A stretch of DNA of 64,000 bases from Nocardioides sp. (lineage in GTDB: Bacteria; Actinomycetota; Actinomycetes; Propionibacteriales; Nocardioidaceae): NCBI RefSeq assembly GCF_030150155.1, contig NZ_JASLGR010000013.1, positions 6,221 to 70,220 of the forward strand. The letters run 5' to 3'. This document shows positions 1 to 10,618 of this stretch, piece after piece. Below the pieces are notes generated by a model that made no database searches, was not told where the DNA came from, and saw only the letters and a list, made by a program, of their open reading frames with translations. Each line of letters opens with the position of its first letter. Position 1 is the stretch's first letter. A program made the position numbers and the translations under genes.

Positions 1-1
1 G

Positions 2-184
2 ATCGTCACCCCGCTCAACCGGGTGCTCGGCTACGAGGTCGCCGCGAAAATCGCCAAGCAGGCGTTGGCCGAGGGCGCGACGATCCGCGACACGGTGATC
101 AAGGCCGGGTACGTCGAGGACGGAACCCTCACGCTGGAGCAGCTGGATGCTGCCCTGGACGTGGAGTCCATGACGCATCCGTGA
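2..184 (+). CDS. fumC: Fumarate hydratase class II, C-terminal end (partial)
   Basis: Only the last 60 residues are in the window; the gene enters from the left edge. The reading frame gives TPLNRVLGYEVAAKIAKQAL and ends ...LDAALDVESMTHP, which is the helical C-terminal domain typical of class II fumarases (fumarate + water to L-malate, TCA cycle, cytosolic homotetramer). The catalytic SS-loop lies outside the window. The stop codon abuts the stop codon of the convergent minus-strand gene with no spacer, sharing a TGATCA palindrome. Other members of the fumarase/aspartase superfamily have a similar C-terminus, so the exact enzyme is likely but not certain from this fragment. Confidence 0.85.
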   Translation: MVTPLNRVLGYEVAAKIAKQALAEGATIRDTVIKAGYVEDGTLTLEQLDAALDVESMTHP

Positions 185-541
185 TCAGGCGTGGAAGGTC
201 CCGTTCGCCCAGCCCTCGACCACCGCTTGCGGCAGATCACGGCGTACGACGCCCGGTGGCGGGCGCCGGTTCCGCGGCACCGCCACCTGTGGGCTGTCCG
301 GTGCCAGCCGATCCTCCCAGCCCCAGTGCAGGGCCGCACTCTCCAGGATCAGGTAGCCGTTGGCCTCACGAGCCAGCGCCAGGGCCGCGTCGGTCACCGG
401 CAGCGCGTACCGGTCCCGACCGACGTGCACGAGCTCGCCTGCCCTGACTGCGCGGCGCAGTCCCGAGCGGCCGACGTTCGCACACAGCGTGGCGGCGTCG
501 CTGATGCCTCCCAGCGCGAGGGTCAGGCCGACTGCGTCCAT
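185..541 (-). CDS. AbiEi-like winged-helix antitoxin-domain protein, apparently truncated
   Basis: The 118-residue product starting MDAVGLTLALGG has the layout of the N-terminal wHTH half of the actinobacterial AbiEi-like/DUF559 proteins: an LGG-turn, LRRAVRAGELVHVGRDRYALP, then a SAALHWGW-like stretch and PRNRR. In that family a DUF559 (Vsr-like) nuclease domain usually follows; here the protein stops, so it is either a stand-alone wHTH protein or a truncated copy. An upstream GTG at 646 would add 35 basic, low-complexity residues that look non-coding. The family is linked to abortive-infection type IV antitoxins, but no AbiEii-like toxin is next to it, so its function is open. Confidence 0.55.
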   Translation of the reverse strand: MDAVGLTLALGGISDAATLCANVGRSGLRRAVRAGELVHVGRDRYALPVTDAALALAREANGYLILESAALHWGWEDRLAPDSPQVAVPRNRRPPPGVVRRDLPQAVVEGWANGTFHA

Positions 542-677
542 GCGCCGAGCATGCCCCGATACGCGTCCGAGCGGCGCGTTATCCACAGGGCCGTTCGTGC
601 GTGCCCGCGGGATGACACGCCGATCGGTCCGGCGTGTCGGGCTCACAGGCCGCTGGAACGGTCAGTGACAGCGACGC

Positions 678-1343
678 TCAGTACCAGCCGTTGGACTGCG
701 AGTGCCCCCAGGCACCGCACGGGCTGCCGTAGCGGCCCTGGATGTAGCCCAGACCCCACTTGATCTGGGTGACCGGGTTGGTCTGCCAGTTCGGGCCGGC
801 CGAGGCCATCTTCGAGCCGGGCAGGGCCTGCGGGATGCCGTAGGCGCTCGAGCTCGGGTTGTCGGCGTTGACCCGCCAGCCCGACTCCTTGGTCCACAGC
901 TTGTCCAGGCAGTCGAACTGCGAGCTGCTCCAGCCGTAGTCGCCCAGCAGGGCCGCGGCGATCGTCTTCGGGTCGCCCTGGGCGGCGTCGACCTTCTGCG
1001 TGACGGCCTTCACGTCGGTCTCGGCCGCAGCGGCCAGGCTGGCCGCCTTGGTCGGGTCCGCCGACTCGCGCCGGTCGCTGGACCGGGAGAGCTCGCTCGT
1101 CCGGGTCACCGTGCCGGCGTTGGAGCCGGCCGCTGCGTCGACGGTCGAGCTCTGCACCGAGGAGTCGGCGGCCGAGAGGGCCACCTGCCCGATCGAGTCG
1201 GCGGCGGCGACAGCCGAGCCGCCCTGACCACTGAGAACAACTCCACCAGCCACCACGGCACCGGTCGCTGCGACCGCCAGGCCGCCGACCAGTGGGGTGC
1301 CCAATGAGGCGCGTCGGCGCCGAGGCGCGGCGTGCTTCCCCAC
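678..1343 (-). CDS. Secreted lytic transglycosylase (SLT/Rpf-like) domain protein
   Basis: A 221-residue exported protein: basic N-terminus (GKHAAPRRRRAS), a hydrophobic segment at about 19-40, a low-complexity Ala/Ser/Thr linker (45-125), and a compact C-terminal lysozyme-like domain (about 135-221). The domain has the WTKESGW block, with Glu153 as the presumed catalytic acid, then NPSSSAYGIPQALPG and a terminal GYIQGRYGSPCGAWGHSQSNGWY, characteristic of actinobacterial transglycosylase-SLT proteins. It would cleave peptidoglycan glycan strands outside the membrane, in growth or resuscitation. The 149-bp upstream gap to the PhoH gene should hold its promoter; I saw no clear riboswitch there. 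Confidence 0.85.
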   Translation of the reverse strand: MGKHAAPRRRRASLGTPLVGGLAVAATGAVVAGGVVLSGQGGSAVAAADSIGQVALSAADSSVQSSTVDAAAGSNAGTVTRTSELSRSSDRRESADPTKAASLAAAAETDVKAVTQKVDAAQGDPKTIAAALLGDYGWSSSQFDCLDKLWTKESGWRVNADNPSSSAYGIPQALPGSKMASAGPNWQTNPVTQIKWGLGYIQGRYGSPCGAWGHSQSNGWY

Positions 1344-1491
1344 TCACTTCTCCCTACACGGACGACCGGCCCTGTCCTAGGCCAAGCCCCCACCATGCCC
1401 GAGCAGGTGCGGCGTCGCAAACCAAACATGCGCTTCAGGTGGACCTCATTGACCACATTCGTCACATCAGCCCCACTGGGGAACACCAGTT

Positions 1492-2808
1492 TCAGAGGAC
1501 GACGTTCTCCAACATCTCTGTGACCAAGGCCGCAATCGGCGAGCGCTCCGACCGAGTCAGCGTGACGTGGGCGAAGAGCGGGTGCCCCTTGAGCTTGTCC
1601 ACCACCGCGACCACGCCGTCGTGCCGGCCGACCCGGAGGTTGTCGCGCTGGGCCACGTCGTGGGTCAGCACCACCTTCGAGCCCTGCCCGATCCGGGAGA
1701 GCACGGTGAGCAGGACGTTGCGCTCCAGGGACTGGGCCTCGTCCACGATCACGAACGCGTCGTGCAGCGAGCGACCCCGGATGTGGGTCAGCGGCAGCAC
1801 CTCGAGCATCCCGCGGTCCACGATCTCGTCGATCACGTCCTGGCTCGTCATCGCGCCGAGCGTGTCGAAGACCGCCTGGGCCCACGGCCCCATCTTCTCC
1901 GCCTCCGAGCCGGGCAGGTAGCCGAGCTCCTGGCCACCGACGGCGAACAGCGGCCTGAAGATCACGACCTTCTTGTGCTGGCGCCGCTCCAGGACCGCCT
2001 CCAGGCCCGCACACAGCGCCATCGCCGACTTGCCGGTGCCCGCACGCCCGCCGAGGGAGACGATGCCGACATCGGGGTCGAGCAGCATCTCCAGGGCGAT
2101 CCGCTGCTCGGCCGAGCGGCCGTGGATGCCGAACGCCTCCCGGTCACCGCGGACCAGGTGCACCTGCTTGTCGGCCCCGACCCGGCCCAGCGCCGTGCCA
2201 CGGTCCGAGAGCAGCACCAGCCCGGTGTGGCAGGGCAGGTCCCGCGCGTCGTCCAGGGCGATCACGCCATCGTCGTACAGCTCGTCGAGATCAATGACGG
2301 AGACCTCCAGCTCGGCCATCCCGGTCCAGCCGATGTCGGAGTCCGAGATCGCCTCGGCGCGGTACTCCTCGGCCTCCAGCCCGACCGCCGACGCCTTGAT
2401 CCGCAGCGGCAGGTCCTTGGAGACCAGCACCACGTCCGCGCCCTCGTCGGCGAGGTTCTTCGCGACCGCGAGGATCCGGGTGTCGTTGTCCCCCAGCCGG
2501 AAGCCCGACGGCAGCGACATCGGGTCGGTGTGGTTCAGCTCGACCCGCAGCGTGCCACCCTCCTCGCCCACCGGAACGGGGGCGTCGAGCCGCCCGTGCG
2601 CGATCCGCAGGTCGTCGAGTGTGCGCAGCGCCGTACGCGCGAAGAAGCCCAGCTCGGGGTGGTGACGTTTGCCTTCCAGCTCGGTCACCACGACGACTGG
2701 GAGGACGACCTCGTGCTCGGCGAAGCGCTTGAGCGCGCCCGGGTCGGCGAGCAGCACGCTGGTGTCCAGAACGTAGGTCTTCTTGGCCGGAGTAGCCACG
2801 CGGTTCAC
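1492..2808 (-). CDS. PhoH family protein: PIN domain fused to PhoH ATPase
   Basis: The product begins VNRVATPAKKTYVLDTSVLL, an N-terminal PIN-like nuclease domain (about residues 10-145) with the acidic VLDTSVL motif. A PhoH-type P-loop ATPase follows: Walker A GGRAGTGKS near residue 255, Walker B VIVDEAQSL near 357, and a terminal RSERSPIAALVTEML segment. PIN-PhoH proteins are RNA-acting helicase/nucleases common in actinobacteria. I chose the GTG at 2808 (GTG at 2799 is equally possible) because the preceding in-frame 31 codons from 2901 read as non-conserved sequence. It is a stand-alone minus-strand gene between the transglycosylase and uppS. Confidence 0.9.
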   Translation of the reverse strand: MNRVATPAKKTYVLDTSVLLADPGALKRFAEHEVVLPVVVVTELEGKRHHPELGFFARTALRTLDDLRIAHGRLDAPVPVGEEGGTLRVELNHTDPMSLPSGFRLGDNDTRILAVAKNLADEGADVVLVSKDLPLRIKASAVGLEAEEYRAEAISDSDIGWTGMAELEVSVIDLDELYDDGVIALDDARDLPCHTGLVLLSDRGTALGRVGADKQVHLVRGDREAFGIHGRSAEQRIALEMLLDPDVGIVSLGGRAGTGKSAMALCAGLEAVLERRQHKKVVIFRPLFAVGGQELGYLPGSEAEKMGPWAQAVFDTLGAMTSQDVIDEIVDRGMLEVLPLTHIRGRSLHDAFVIVDEAQSLERNVLLTVLSRIGQGSKVVLTHDVAQRDNLRVGRHDGVVAVVDKLKGHPLFAHVTLTRSERSPIAALVTEMLENVVL

Positions 2809-2963
2809 CCCATCAGACCGCGCGCTCACTCTTCGCTCGGCCTCAGTTCGTGCACATGGACCGAGAAGGAACCCGAAGGCCGGAGTGGCGGCCCCCTTCA
2901 CCTCGGCACGCCGGAGCGCTTCGAGTGATCAGGTCGTGAGTCTTCACGAGCGGGCCTCCTGGT

Positions 2964-2987
2964 ACGACAGGCTTCCCCACCTGTCGT
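2964..2987. terminator. 8-bp hairpin between uppS and phoH
   Basis: ACGACAGG (2964-2971) pairs perfectly with CCTGTCGT (2980-2987) across an 8-base loop. It lies in the 266-bp gap downstream of uppS and upstream of PhoH, both read leftwards. No T-run follows, so it may be a weak terminator or an operator rather than an intrinsic terminator. Confidence 0.3.
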
Positions 2988-3037
2988 TAAGCCGAACGTA
3001 CGCCGCTGAGGCAACCAGTCGGATCGACACGCCGAGT

Positions 3038-3065
3038 TTTCTGGTGAACAGTTTGTTTCCAGAAA
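3038..3065 (-). terminator. Hairpin just downstream of uppS
   Basis: TTTCTGG (3038-3044) and CCAGAAA (3059-3065) form a 7-bp stem with a 14-base loop, ten bases beyond the uppS stop codon. The position fits an uppS transcript end. The loop is long and no uridine tract follows, so the call is tentative. Confidence 0.3.
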
Positions 3066-3074
3066 CGGGCGGCC

Positions 3075-3851
3075 TCAGCGCCCGAGCCGACGCTCGCGCT
3101 GGGCGTAGTCGCGCAGTGCGCGGATGAAGTCGACGCGGCGGAAGTCGGGCCACAGCGCCTCGCAGAAGTAGAACTCCGACTTCGCCGACTGCCACAGCAG
3201 GAAGCCGCCCAAGCGCTGCTCCCCCGAGGTGCGGATCACCAGGTCAGGGTCGGGCTGGCCGGCGGTGTAGAGGTGCTCGGAGATCTGCTCGACGTCGATG
3301 ATCTGGGCGAGCTCCTCCAGGGACGTGCCCTTGGCGGCATGCTCGGCGAGCAGGGACCGTACGGCGTCGGCGATCTCGCGCCGGCCGCCGTACCCGACAG
3401 CGACGTTGACCAGGAGTCCGTCGACGTCACGGGTGGCCTCGGCGGCCGCCTTGAGCCGCTCGGTGGTGTGGGCCGGGAGCAGGTCGAGGGCACCGACCGG
3501 GTTGATCCGCCAGCGTCGCTGGTCGGCCAGGGAGTCCACGGCGTCCTCGATGATGCCGAGCAGCGGCACCAGCTCGGACTCGGGACGGTTGAGGTTGTCG
3601 GTGGAGAGCAGCCACAGCGTGACGACCGCGATGCCGGCCTCCTCGCACCAGGTCAGCAGCGGCTCGATGTTGGCGGCGCCAGCGCGGTGGCCGTGGGCGG
3701 TGTCGCGGCCGACGGCCTTGGCCCAGCGGCGATTGCCGTCGAGCATGATGCCGATGTGCTGGGGTCGCCCCTCCTTGGGCAGCCGACGCAGCATCCGCGC
3801 CTCGTACGCCGGGTAGAGCGCCTTGCGCACGCCCCGCTTCCAATCTGCCAC
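3075..3851 (-). CDS. uppS: Isoprenyl transferase (cis-prenyl diphosphate synthase, UppS type)
   Basis: The 258-residue enzyme begins VADWKRGVRKALYPAYEARM and carries the UPP synthase signatures: IGIMLDGNRRWAK with the catalytic Asp, then STDNLNRP, and near the end DLVIRTSGEQRLGGFLLWQ and YFCEALWPDFRRVDF. It condenses isopentenyl diphosphate onto an allylic primer to make the polyprenyl carrier lipid for cell-wall synthesis. The GTG at 3851 gives the usual family length; a longer in-frame extension to 4154 would run antisense through the divergent hemolysin III gene and is rejected. The two genes are divergent with 67 bp between them. Confidence 0.93.
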   Translation of the reverse strand: MADWKRGVRKALYPAYEARMLRRLPKEGRPQHIGIMLDGNRRWAKAVGRDTAHGHRAGAANIEPLLTWCEEAGIAVVTLWLLSTDNLNRPESELVPLLGIIEDAVDSLADQRRWRINPVGALDLLPAHTTERLKAAAEATRDVDGLLVNVAVGYGGRREIADAVRSLLAEHAAKGTSLEELAQIIDVEQISEHLYTAGQPDPDLVIRTSGEQRLGGFLLWQSAKSEFYFCEALWPDFRRVDFIRALRDYAQRERRLGR

Positions 3852-3918
3852 GCCCTTCAGGGTAGACCCCGGGCGCCGGACTCCGAGGATCCACCGGCGA
3901 CCGAGTACCGTCGTGCCC

Positions 3919-4662
3919 ATGAACAAGGGCAGGACCGAGCCGCTCCGAAACCGGCTTGAGAATGCCGTCGCCGACACCGTCGAGACCGTCACCGAACGGC
4001 TCGCCGAGATCAAGCCGAAGCTGCGCGGCTGGATCCACGCCGGGTCGGCTCCGTTGGTGCTGGCGGCCGGGATCGTGCTGGTCGTGCTGGCGCCCTCGGG
4101 CTCACCCAAGGTCGGCGCCGCGGTCTTCAGCGCGGCCTCCCTGATGCTCTTCACCGTCTCGGCGACCTACCACCGCGGCCATTGGGGCCCACGCGCCCAT
4201 GCCTTCCTGAAGCGGTGGGACCACGCCAACATCTTCCTGCTGATCGCAGGCACCTACACGCCGTTCTCGCTGCTGCTCCTGCACGGCACGTCCCGAGCGG
4301 TGCTGCTGTGGGTGGTCTGGGTCGGCGCCGCGCTCGGGGTGCTCTTCCGGATCTTCTGGACCGGCGCGCCGCGCTGGCTCTACGTGCCGATCTACGTCGC
4401 GATGGGGTGGGCGGCGGTCTTCTTCATCCCCGGCTTCTTCTCCGGTGCCACCTCGATCGGCTGGGGCACGGGGATCGCCACGTTCGTCCTGATCATCGTC
4501 GGCGGGGTGCTCTACACGATGGGCGGCGTGGTCTACGGCTTCAAGTGGCCCGACCCGTCACCGCGCTGGTTCGGCTTCCACGAGATCTTCCACGTCTTCA
4601 CCATCCTGGCCTTCGCCGCGCACTACACCGGTGTCTCGCTGACGATGTACGCCCTGCGCTGA
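3919..4662 (+). CDS. trhA: Hemolysin III / TrhA (PAQR-like) family membrane protein
   Basis: A 247-residue polytopic protein starting MNKGRTEPLRNRLEN. Seven hydrophobic segments are visible after about residue 45, with the family's conserved positions: SATYHRGHW in helix 2, RWDHANIFLLIAGTYTPF in helix 3, and the C-terminal FGFHEIFHVFTILAFAAHY with the metal-ligand-type HEIFH and AAHY histidines. Bacterial members are tied to membrane lipid homeostasis; the name hemolysin is historical. The ATG at 3919 follows a short promoter region shared with divergent uppS. Confidence 0.9.
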   Translation: MNKGRTEPLRNRLENAVADTVETVTERLAEIKPKLRGWIHAGSAPLVLAAGIVLVVLAPSGSPKVGAAVFSAASLMLFTVSATYHRGHWGPRAHAFLKRWDHANIFLLIAGTYTPFSLLLLHGTSRAVLLWVVWVGAALGVLFRIFWTGAPRWLYVPIYVAMGWAAVFFIPGFFSGATSIGWGTGIATFVLIIVGGVLYTMGGVVYGFKWPDPSPRWFGFHEIFHVFTILAFAAHYTGVSLTMYALR

Positions 4663-4696
4663 GACGCCCTGCGCCGAGAGGCCCGCGCCGGGTGGA

Positions 4697-6658
<1,962 letters not shown>

Positions 6659-7736
6659 GGGATCCACGCTAGCGGGCGGGGCGATCGAGGGCTGGGCCCA
6701 TTGCACGATCAGCAACGGGATTTGCGCGGCGCACCTCCAGACCTTCGTCAGCGCCAACGATCCGCGAAGGAGGGCGCTCCGTCGCACCGCCACGTAGGAC
6801 GTGCCGCACACTTCACAGGGACAACACGGCTTTCGTCCGATCGAGAGATCCTCGTCCGCCACCTCGAAAAAGAAGGCCGTGCACGTGTTCCGAGTGCGGG
6901 ACAAGTACTGGCCCAGGGAGGCCGCGACCGTGGTTCCGGGCCCACGCCAACCCAGTGACCAATTGACCCCACCATCCACGAACTGGCGGCCGCGCACCGC
7001 TGCACGGTCCGGGAGGAAGTCCGCGGACCTGACGCAACCGGTCGATCGATCCGCAGGGCGGGTTGGAGATCGGCCGAAGGACGGCGTTCCAGGCGCGCCC
7101 ACGCACCACGTCCACCCAAGGACACCGACCAGAGACACGCCACGCACGACCGATGGCTGCCGGAGCAGACACGATCGGTGGGCCGGACAATACCGATCCA
7201 CCGCTGACCCAACTACCTTGTCCAGCACGAGGATCCGCCTCACTAAGGCAGCCTGCTCCTCTTTGAGCAGAACGGGCTTCGCCGATCGACATGCTCTTCG
7301 AGCACAGGCACCTGCACGTCAACGGCCTCTGGTCGACGCCACACCCCCAGTTTCCGCGTCCCAAGGAAGGATCGCGTCCCGCACGACGGCCCCCTTCCCG
7401 CTCGCACATGTTCGACGAGCTCGTGCCACGCGTGAAGAAGCTGCTTAACTGCGCCCGGCGGTATCGCTGCAGCAGGTGCTCAACGCACAGGAGGAGCGCC
7501 AGCCAGCGGAACTAGGACTGCAACCGCCGCAGACACCCCTCCGCCTTTGCTAGCAACTCGCGCCCCGACTACACCGACGTTGCCTCGGGCAGCAGGTCGC
7601 CCTGCGGACGCGAGCCCGAGAGCGCAGCATGACCGTCCACCGCAGCGACCTGCCCGTCGACGTCATTCTCAGCGTGCCGCTATCGCCGGATTGAGTCTTG
7701 GCGCCAATAGCAGCGACGAGACGCAATTCAGGCAGG
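6659..7736. other. About 1.1 kb with no recognisable gene
   Basis: Between the DUF255 gene and the restriction-modification island I see no frame with convincing protein character: the open frames present are Arg/Pro/Ser-rich shadows without domain motifs. No tRNA-like T-arm, terminal inverted repeats or transposase motif was found. The block borders the R-M island on its 3' side and may be decayed sequence left by the insertion, but nothing in it proves that. Confidence 0.4.
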
Positions 7737-8558
7737 TCAGTCCTCCGGCCAATCGACTCGGTAGTCGAAGCTTATCGGGTCCAACTCTTCGTCCTCGGGA
7801 TTCCAATACTGGACAGTGTAGTAGCCGACGTCGGGGTTGATCTCCCCCTCGTTGTCGAAGATCATCCCTGACCACACCCCAAGGATGCACTGGCCCGGGT
7901 GTGAGCGTGCCCACGCGACTTCTGCCCTCGTAACGATGACGGACTCACCACGGGTGGTCGTGCCCTTGGCTTCCAGATACAGGAGTTCCTCGCCTTTCCG
8001 CGCAAGCGCGTCATAGGGCGCAGTCAGGTGGGTGTCCACCACGTCCCACCCGTCCCGCTCGAACGTCCCCATGAGCCAACCTTGTGCGGCCATCTCTACT
8101 TTGCTGCGGCGCACGGGGTCGAGCATTCGGTTTTGGCCTCTACCCGGAACCCAACGTTCCACCCCGATCCCAACCTCGGGATCTTTGTCTCCCCGGGGCT
8201 GCCCGCCGTTGTGGGCGGGATCTCCGCCCTCACCGAGGACCTGCAATGCGTCAGCGAGTGCACGGAGTCCGACCACCGTGACATTGCCACCACCCGCGGA
8301 CTCACTCTCGCGGGAGTCGTAGTGGGCGTGCCAGGGAAGCCCAGCCAACCGAATAATCTCCTCAGTCGTCTCGGTGCGATTCCGGTAGCCGATTCCAGCC
8401 CGCTCGGCGGCCGCTCTAAAGACTCCCGCAGGAACGGTGCCTCGCTGAATGCCTGTAATGTCGATCGGGGCGAGTCCGAGCATATTCGTCAAGACGTCCG
8501 TAGCGGTTTGCTTTTCAGACGGCACAAAGCCCCCCTCGGCCTGTTCCGGGTTCACCAC
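7737..8558 (-). CDS. DUF3883-domain protein of the R-M island
   Basis: A 273-residue protein. The N-terminal 130 residues look like a small regulatory or DNA-binding region (TEEIIRLAGLPW). The C-terminal part (about 150-235) matches the DUF3883 ('NO VEIN' C-terminal) pattern: RSKVEMAAQGWLM, GWDVVDTH, APYDALARKGEELLYLEAKG, then VIVTRAEVAWARSHPGQ. The PYD...LEAKG acids and lysine resemble a PD-(D/E)xK nuclease core, and DUF3883 domains are common in restriction and defence loci. It is the last gene of the four-gene minus-strand island. It may be an accessory restriction nuclease or target-recognition subunit; the role is inferred from domain and context. Start is the GTG at 8558. Confidence 0.65.
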   Translation of the reverse strand: MVNPEQAEGGFVPSEKQTATDVLTNMLGLAPIDITGIQRGTVPAGVFRAAAERAGIGYRNRTETTEEIIRLAGLPWHAHYDSRESESAGGGNVTVVGLRALADALQVLGEGGDPAHNGGQPRGDKDPEVGIGVERWVPGRGQNRMLDPVRRSKVEMAAQGWLMGTFERDGWDVVDTHLTAPYDALARKGEELLYLEAKGTTTRGESVIVTRAEVAWARSHPGQCILGVWSGMIFDNEGEINPDVGYYTVQYWNPEDEELDPISFDYRVDWPED

Positions 8559-8698
8559 AACTACCTCGGGCCGCAGTCCGGCTCACAATGCGGCAGGCGG
8601 ACCTCCCAGACGAAATCCACTCCTGGGCCGCACGCCGGGTGGCGCCACGCCTCGAAGTGCGCCTCTGGCCGCCGTCGACCGCTAGCACCTTAGCGATC

Positions 8699-10153
8699 CT
8701 ACGACCTCGGCCAGTCATACCGTGCAACAGCAAGCGACGTCCCCCGCGTCTTGGGGACGGAGAGGTTGTACCTCGGCCGCCGCGAGCGGCCCACTCCTCC
8801 TTCCTCGTCGGGGGCCTGCCTGCCCTGGGCGAAGCCGGTGATTTGGCCGGCCGCCTTCGCAGCGTCCAACGCGGCCTCGTTGTGAAAGTAGAACGCCTCG
8901 ACATGAAGGGGCTCGAAAGCTGATTTCCTTGCTCGAGAGCCGCCGCTGTTCGAAGACCTCGACTTCACACCCTGAGCCGCCTTGAAGCCGCGGTGCCACT
9001 CAACGAACTCCCCGTCGTCATCACTGATCGCCTCACCCCCGATCATCAAGAAACCAAGGCCTTGCTCCCGAATGCAGGCGTCCATCGCCTCCTGATCGTT
9101 CAGCGGTGCAGCTGACTGTCCCCGCTTGATCGCACTTGTCAACGGCGAGCGCCATGACTCCGTGTGCGCCTTGAGATCCCAGACGTAGCGCAGGCTGTAG
9201 TCGAAGACCGTCTTGCCGTACACGACTTGCGGCGGATTAGGGTTGGGGGTGAACGCCGAGTTGAGAAGGGCGCGGCCACGAGCCTCCCAATAGAAGCCCT
9301 GCCACTCGTTCTGGTTCGGCCCCTCGGTGACACCCTGATCAAGCATCCAGTGGATGCACTTCCGGGCATCCCACACGACCCGTTTCCCACCGTCGCCCTG
9401 CTTCTCGGCTCGCCACCCGTCCAGAAGTGCGGCGGCAAGCGCCTGCCCTTCCTCCTCAGGCGTACCGAACAGACCCAGACGGGCAGCACCAAGACGCCCG
9501 AGTCGACGCTCCGCGCCTGCAAGCAGCGTGTTGAGTCCGATCAAGGAGATCGTCTCGCCCGTCGACTCGCATATGTCGGACCAAGGAGCACCGAACTCGT
9601 CGGCAAGCGCCGCCCCCAGCTTCGTCTTGCTGAGCTTGACCTCCAGATGCGGTGCCAGGCCCGCAGCAAGGTTGACGAGTACAGACTTGTGCTCCTTGCT
9701 GCCGGGGCCAAGCCACTCAGGACCGGAGTTCGTCAAGCCACTGATCCGGTTGACTGCCTCGATCTTCGACGGGGCAGGCTCAAACTCAGCCCACTGGGCG
9801 TCGCTGAGGGTCGCCGGCCGCTGCGCGGCCAGACGCCGAAGGGAGCCTGCATGAAACGCCTCCGTTGCGCCCTCCAGCAGAATGTTGAGGCCGTCCAGGG
9901 TCACCTTGTTGCGGTCGGTGCACGTCGAGTTCCAGTCGATGTCCAACCTGAGTGCGATCCGCTCCCCCATCTGGGCGTTGGTTCGAGCCATGTCGATGTC
10001 GAGGCCGAGCGCGTCTCGGAGTGCAACGATCGCGCGCTTCTCGCCGCGAGTGCCAGCGTCGACAGCCCCCGTGAGCGAATAGATTCGGGCAACGGCCTCT
10101 GCCGCCGTCTCAGCAGGAATGAAGAACGGTCGGTCAGACAGCACGGAGCCCAC
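8699..10153 (-). CDS. Putative type II restriction endonuclease (PD-(D/E)xK-like)
   Basis: A 484-residue protein not recognised by family. It lies between Vsr and the DUF3883 gene in an operon headed by a C5 methyltransferase, the position expected of the cognate restriction enzyme. In the second half, FYWEARGRALLN (Glu290), then TVFDYSLRYVWDLKAHTESW with Asp318 and Asp326-Leu-Lys328 resembles a PD-(D/E)xK active site. The N-terminal region carries a repeated pattern, with LDGLNILLEGATEAFHAGSLRRL at 87-109 and LIGLNTLLAGAERRLGRLGAARL at 204-226. Start GTG at 10153 (GTG 10144 is an alternative). Cleavage specificity cannot be predicted from the sequence. Confidence 0.6.
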   Translation of the reverse strand: MGSVLSDRPFFIPAETAAEAVARIYSLTGAVDAGTRGEKRAIVALRDALGLDIDMARTNAQMGERIALRLDIDWNSTCTDRNKVTLDGLNILLEGATEAFHAGSLRRLAAQRPATLSDAQWAEFEPAPSKIEAVNRISGLTNSGPEWLGPGSKEHKSVLVNLAAGLAPHLEVKLSKTKLGAALADEFGAPWSDICESTGETISLIGLNTLLAGAERRLGRLGAARLGLFGTPEEEGQALAAALLDGWRAEKQGDGGKRVVWDARKCIHWMLDQGVTEGPNQNEWQGFYWEARGRALLNSAFTPNPNPPQVVYGKTVFDYSLRYVWDLKAHTESWRSPLTSAIKRGQSAAPLNDQEAMDACIREQGLGFLMIGGEAISDDDGEFVEWHRGFKAAQGVKSRSSNSGGSRARKSAFEPLHVEAFYFHNEAALDAAKAAGQITGFAQGRQAPDEEGGVGRSRRPRYNLSVPKTRGTSLAVARYDWPRS

Positions 10154-10225
10154 CGACCAAGCCTATGGGTATCGAAGTCGGCATCGTCAGGCTTTGACGA
10201 TATCCACCTGCGCAATGCATGCACC

Positions 10226-10618
10226 TCAGCCGGTGCACACGAGCGCGCACACTCGATCAGCGACCTCGATCGGGTCTTCGTGCTCCCAAGCCCGCAAGAC
10301 GGTCCACCCGGCGGCTTCCAGACGCAGGTTCGTGTCAGCATCGCGCGCTCGGTTCCGTGCGATCTTGGTACTCCAGTACTCGGCATTCATCTTTGCCTTC
10401 ATGCCGTGGTCCGGGCAGCCATGCCAGTAGCACCCGTCCACGAAGACCGCGACCTTAGCGCGAGTGAACACAAGGTCGGCTCGGCGGTTCAAGTCAAGCC
10501 AAGGCCTCGCATCAACCAGATAGCGGGGTCTCGAAGCGTGAAGGAATCGCCGAACGCGGACCTCTGGCATCGTGTCTCGAGGCCGATTTGGCTCGCATGA
10601 CAGCACGGGCAGCCGCAC
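10226..10618 (-). CDS. vsr: Very short patch repair endonuclease (Vsr), 5' end apparently frameshifted
   Basis: Vsr nicks 5' of T:G mismatches that arise from deaminated 5-methylcytosine, and typically accompanies C5 methyltransferases. The frame holds the conserved core: RRADLVFTRAKVAVFVDGCYWHGCPDH, NAEYWSTKIARNRARD and GWTVLRAWEHED. The expected N-terminal residues (PWASSAAARAVMRA) are present upstream in a different frame and run into NRPRDTMPEVRVRRFLHA if one base is removed from the T-run at 10587-10589 (AAA on the coding strand). The full gene would then begin at the ATG at 10649. As it stands, translation could only start at GTG 10618 with an altered N-terminus, so activity is doubtful unless the base is a sequencing error. 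Confidence 0.85.
   Translation of the reverse strand: MRLPVLSCEPNRPRDTMPEVRVRRFLHASRPRYLVDARPWLDLNRRADLVFTRAKVAVFVDGCYWHGCPDHGMKAKMNAEYWSTKIARNRARDADTNLRLEAAGWTVLRAWEHEDPIEVADRVCALVCTG

Noticed and set aside
1344..1491. Possible c-di-AMP (ydaO-type) riboswitch upstream of the transglycosylase, a known association in actinobacteria
   Set aside because: I could not find the conserved ydaO sequence blocks in this 148-bp gap.
3852..4154. In-frame N-terminal extension of uppS to 4154
   Set aside because: The extension has no similarity to prenyl transferases and would run antisense through the first 236 bp of the hemolysin III gene.
6668..7243. N-terminal extension of the DUF255 protein to 7243
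   Set aside because: The conserved family start NRLASATSPYLLQHADNP begins at 6658; the extra residues show no family similarity.
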